Positions 7,440-9,774 of a stretch of DNA of 9,774 nucleotides are shown here, piece by piece. The translations under genes were made by a program, and so were the position numbers. Source of the DNA: Methylobacter sp. (GTDB taxonomy: Bacteria; Pseudomonadota; Gammaproteobacteria; Methylococcales; Methylomonadaceae). The stretch is taken from the NCBI GenBank assembly GCA_023229605.1, contig JALNYY010000154.1, positions 1 through 9,774 on the forward strand, written 5' to 3'. The first letter of the stretch is position 1. The number at the start of each line of letters is the position of its first letter. The notes under the pieces were generated by a model that saw only the letters and a list, made by a program, of their open reading frames with translations, did not search any database and was not told the DNA's origin.

Positions 7440-9188
7440 CTACTCGTTGGCCTGCCGCAGATATTCAGCCAGACCGGTCATCGTGAGTTCGAGTTGGTCT
7501 GCGTACATCGTCTGGAGGTTCCGCCATTCCAGGATCAGCTTGTTGCCCGAGTCGGTCTTGCTGCCGAAGCCGCCGAAGGCTCTGAGTTCTGCCTTTTGCG
7601 CTCGCGTCCCCGGGAAGTTCCGCTTGGTGATAAGGTCGGTACCCTGCCAACGGCCCCACAGTTTGCCGGGCGTCGGCACTACGTTGTGAGCCCATTGCCC
7701 GATCGACACGCCGGTGAGCTGCTGGCCGGCAGACCGGTACTCCGCCGGGAAGACGTCGTCATCGAGCTGGAGGCTTGGGTCGGCGAATCGGTTTATCGTT
7801 GAGAGGAGAGCCTGTGCAAAGCCGCCGGGATCAATGTCGATGCCGCTGTCGTCGCCGATCATTTTCAGGATCTTCGAGTAGTCGGTACGGGCGAGAAACA
7901 GGCCTTGCACCGCCACGGGCAGCGCGCCGCGCATGTTCAGCGGAACCTGCGCCATCAGGGTGACTACTGCCGCAAGTGCTCCGCGCGTTCGTCCGGGGAT
8001 GCCGCCCCGCGTCGGGTCGGCTTGTCCCACGAAGCCGCTCACGGCATCCTTCGCAGCATGGAAGATTGGTTGTTGGATATCACCGTTGGGATCCACGTCT
8101 TTGTAATTCACTGCGTAGTCCTGGTACCTCGTGCCCGGTAAGCCGCCTATTCGGTTCGGCATGGAAGTGCCCGATACGATGCCCGCGAGCGCCCTTACGC
8201 TGACGCCGCCGGTCATTTGTAGCTGGCCGGCCAAATTCAGGTAGTTGTTGAGCTGTGGTAGAAAGCGGTCCCGGTTTCCTCCGTTGAGCCTTTGTACGTC
8301 GGATGCCAATACCACGCCGCCCCGCAGATTGGCCGCGTTGACGATGCCTTCCATGTCTCCCCTGATGTAGCCGGCCACGCGACTGATCTGCTCCAGTCCT
8401 TCATCTTCGGTTTCGTCGAATTGGTCTGTTACGAACTCAAGTTGGGAGTCGTTGGCGCTGATGTCGGCAGTGATATTGTAGCCGGGTTCATGGGAGATCA
8501 CGTCGCCTTTGCTGTGGGACACCCAGTTTGGGTTCCCGGCATTATGCTCCGTCTTGATCCCGCCGACTTCAAACTCAAAGCCGATCTTGCGTTGTACGAT
8601 GGCGTTACCGTGCGCGCGAGCCTGGAGCGGGGGCAGAGGTGTTACATCCGAAGCCCGCTTCAGGGCATTCTCTGATGCAAGAGGCGCAGGCGGATGGTTC
8701 AGGAAACTCAAGCGCGCTTTTTCACGATGGTGGCCTGTACCCGCGCGCTGAACCGCTGTCCTGCCCATCACATCCGCCTCGTATTCCAGCCCCTTGTCAT
8801 CATTAACCTGCACCCCATTCTTCATCTGCATAGTCGGCTGCACGCGTCCTTGCGCTTGCTGCACTACGTGCCAGGCCTCGTGCGGCAAATGCCGATCCTG
8901 ACCGGGCGCTATGTGGATATCCGTTCCCTGAGTATAAGCCAGCGCCTGCAACTGCGCGGGTTTGGATGAGTTGTAATGAACCTGTACAGCATTCATCGAC
9001 AAGCCGGACAGGTTTTCGATGCCGGTTTTAAGTTTGTCGGGCAGCCCGGAGGAGGGCGATTGCTCTTTTGGGCGGTCGAGACAGTCGATACCGTAGGCAG
9101 GTGGGGCCGAGGAAGCGCCTTTACGGTCGGTATCCGACGCGGTGTTGTTGGAACGGTCGGCTTGGGTTTGGGCGGTTTTCGCTCGCAT
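7440..9188 (-). CDS. eCIS-core (DUF4157) cargo protein with C-terminal amidoligase-like domain
   Basis: A 582-aa protein. Residues ~45-150 form a DUF4157 (eCIS core) domain: the GLPDKLKTGIENLSG opening, VHYNSS, the DIHIAPGQ strand, LPHEAWHVVQQ with an intact HEXXH-like motif (H103, E104, H107), then LEYEADVMG with E137 in the position of a third zinc ligand. This domain marks proteins loaded into or linked to eCIS particles; whether it cleaves peptides is not settled by sequence. A Pro/Ala-rich linker (151-200) ends in IVQR. The C-terminal domain (201-582) starts IGFEFEV (202-208), has QLEFVT (249-254) and ends with ILEWRNL (552-558). That order resembles glutamine-synthetase-fold amidoligases, but this is my inference, not a firm match. 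No signal peptide or membrane segment is seen. An AGGGA ribosome site (9195-9199) lies 6 nt before the ATG. It probably encodes the payload of the adjacent injection system. Confidence 0.88.
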   Translation of the reverse strand: MRAKTAQTQADRSNNTASDTDRKGASSAPPAYGIDCLDRPKEQSPSSGLPDKLKTGIENLSGLSMNAVQVHYNSSKPAQLQALAYTQGTDIHIAPGQDRHLPHEAWHVVQQAQGRVQPTMQMKNGVQVNDDKGLEYEADVMGRTAVQRAGTGHHREKARLSFLNHPPAPLASENALKRASDVTPLPPLQARAHGNAIVQRKIGFEFEVGGIKTEHNAGNPNWVSHSKGDVISHEPGYNITADISANDSQLEFVTDQFDETEDEGLEQISRVAGYIRGDMEGIVNAANLRGGVVLASDVQRLNGGNRDRFLPQLNNYLNLAGQLQMTGGVSVRALAGIVSGTSMPNRIGGLPGTRYQDYAVNYKDVDPNGDIQQPIFHAAKDAVSGFVGQADPTRGGIPGRTRGALAAVVTLMAQVPLNMRGALPVAVQGLFLARTDYSKILKMIGDDSGIDIDPGGFAQALLSTINRFADPSLQLDDDVFPAEYRSAGQQLTGVSIGQWAHNVVPTPGKLWGRWQGTDLITKRNFPGTRAQKAELRAFGGFGSKTDSGNKLILEWRNLQTMYADQLELTMTGLAEYLRQANE

Positions 9189-9194
9189 TAGAAT

Positions 9195-9199
9195 TCCCT
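9195..9199 (-). promoter_or_regulatory. Ribosome binding site of the cargo gene
   Basis: Read on the minus strand, AGGGA sits 6 nt upstream of the ATG at 9186-9188. It is clearer than the ribosome sites of the plus-strand structural genes and supports this start. Confidence 0.6.
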
Positions 9200-9206
9200 A
9201 CTGGAT

Positions 9207-9263
9207 GTTTTTCTCGTTTCAGCGATCCATTGCGCGGAACGCCCGAATGGTTTTTTGCTCGTT
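9207..9263. repeat. Imperfect direct repeat flanking the intergenic hairpin
   Basis: GTTTTTCTCGTT (9207-9218) and GTTTTTTGCTCGTT (9250-9263) are near-identical direct copies on either side of the hairpin at 9227-9250. A third CTCGTT core occurs at 9295-9300. Three copies of one hexamer within a 118-nt gap could be regulator sites or a duplication scar; no known regulator is recognised. Confidence 0.45.
9227..9256 (+). terminator. Candidate intrinsic terminator on the plus strand, upstream of the cargo gene
   Basis: CCATT (9227-9231) pairs with AATGG (9246-9250). Inside, CGG/CCCG bases extend the stem with small bulges, and six T (9251-9256) follow directly. This is the layout of a Rho-independent terminator for plus-strand transcription. 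No plus-strand gene ends nearby: the last is the ATPase, at 7387. It might block read-through from the structural operon, or be a 5'-leader hairpin of the minus-strand cargo mRNA. Confidence 0.4.
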
Positions 9264-9306
9264 GTGTATTAAGGTTTAACCGTATCTATTCTGGCTCGTT
9301 CTATCG

Positions 9307-9774
9307 CTAGAGAAAGAAATGAAATAAAGACGTGTCATTTTGTACAAGTTCCTGGAAGGATATTCCAATAAATGCCTCCCATACTGCAAACAGGCGGTTT
9401 TCGTCGTCGCTCATTGAAAAAATATCAAGGGGGGGAGCCTTTTTTAAAGCCGAAGAGGTTTCATTTGTCCTCGGTTCACCCTCGTTGCACCAGATTTTGC
9501 CGGGCTCAGCAGCCCAACGGCGAGTGCGGACTCCGTTGCTGAACAAGGAAAAGCAATAGGTTCCCGAAACGCCGTCAACAATATAGTTCATGATATCGCC
9601 TTCGAGAGACAGCGGCATCAGCAATTCATCCAGCCGGCCTTCACTGCCGGGCTCATATGAACAGTCGTAAGAAAGGAAGTGATGAAGCAACAGGGTGTTG
9701 TCATTCACCTGGCCCAAAGCGACCGCTTGGTTTTCGCGGCTGATGGCGTCGGCAAAGGTAAAGCCTTCCGCAGA
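9307..9774 (-). CDS. Hypothetical protein, 5'-truncated by the window edge
   Basis: The frame is open on the minus strand from the right edge to a TAG at 9307-9309, giving at least 155 residues. The TTG at 9715-9717 is an internal codon, not a likely start, because the frame continues upstream (reading SAEGFTFADAISRENQ at the visible N-terminal side). I do not recognise a family. The protein looks soluble, acidic to neutral and aromatic-rich, with segments such as CSYEPGSEGRLDELL, VSGTYCFSLFSNG and RLFAVWEAF; it has no membrane segment or signal peptide in the visible part. It ends 118 nt upstream of the cargo start and in the same orientation, so co-transcription is possible. It could be a second cargo, a cargo partner or immunity-like protein, or an unrelated gene; the sequence does not decide. 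Confidence 0.6.
   Translation of the reverse strand, partial: SAEGFTFADAISRENQAVALGQVNDNTLLLHHFLSYDCSYEPGSEGRLDELLMPLSLEGDIMNYIVDGVSGTYCFSLFSNGVRTRRWAAEPGKIWCNEGEPRTNETSSALKKAPPLDIFSMSDDENRLFAVWEAFIGISFQELVQNDTSLFHFFL

Noticed and set aside
7272..7802. 176-aa plus-strand frame spanning the ATPase end and cargo 3' end
   Set aside because: It starts inside the ATPase in another frame and runs antisense to the cargo coding region; the sequence has no recognisable domain.
8292..8675. 127-aa plus-strand frame antisense to the cargo gene
   Set aside because: Explained by the GC-rich codon pattern of the cargo gene on the other strand.
9264..9300. Possible minus-strand promoter (TAATAC-like -10) for the cargo gene
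   Set aside because: No acceptable -35 box at 16-18 nt spacing; too weak to annotate.
1..9774. CRISPR arrays, tRNA or rRNA genes, insertion-sequence ends or transposases
   Set aside because: None seen by eye on either strand; no regularly spaced repeats, transposase motifs or terminal inverted repeats were found.

Overview
The window holds the distal part of an extracellular contractile injection system (eCIS; the Afp / PVC / MAC family of phage-tail-like particles). A candidate cargo gene faces the structural genes from the opposite strand. Codon use (TTA-rich leucine, AAA lysine in the structural genes), intermediate GC and the protein sequences suggest an environmental proteobacterium, most likely a gammaproteobacterium. 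This is an inference from composition and protein flavour; no rRNA, tRNA or housekeeping gene fixes the taxon.

Plus strand, 1-7387: four genes reading left to right, very probably one operon. (i) The 3' end of a tail-fibre gene with a C-terminal S74-type intramolecular chaperone domain (open at the left edge). (ii) A 1.19-kaa Afp12-like baseplate protein, opening with the FNxHDPGIT signature and carrying an unusual C-terminal array of degenerate beta-sandwich-like repeats. (iii) A 594-aa eCIS tape-measure family protein (Afp14 position). (iv) A AAA+ ATPase (Afp15 position) whose ATG overlaps the tape-measure stop in TAATG. Sheath, tube, spike, the other baseplate genes and a tail-terminator (Afp16-like) gene are not in the window and would be expected to the left if the locus is complete.

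Minus strand, 7440-9188: a 582-aa protein with an N-terminal eCIS-core (DUF4157) domain, the marker of proteins packaged into or associated with these particles. A Pro-rich linker ends in a VQR motif, followed by a ~380-aa C-terminal domain that I cannot assign firmly. Its GFEFE / LEF / LEWR pattern resembles the glutamine-synthetase-fold amidoligases. Its base and codon usage differ from the structural operon, as expected of an exchangeable cargo module. It converges on the ATPase gene with a 52-nt gap.

Minus strand, 9307 to the right edge: the 3' part of an unrecognised gene in the same direction as the cargo gene. The 118-nt gap between them holds a hairpin with a T6 tract (terminator-like on the plus strand) bracketed by a direct repeat. 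The likely joint logic is: fibre (targeting), baseplate and tape measure (particle architecture), ATPase (assembly or loading), DUF4157 protein (payload).
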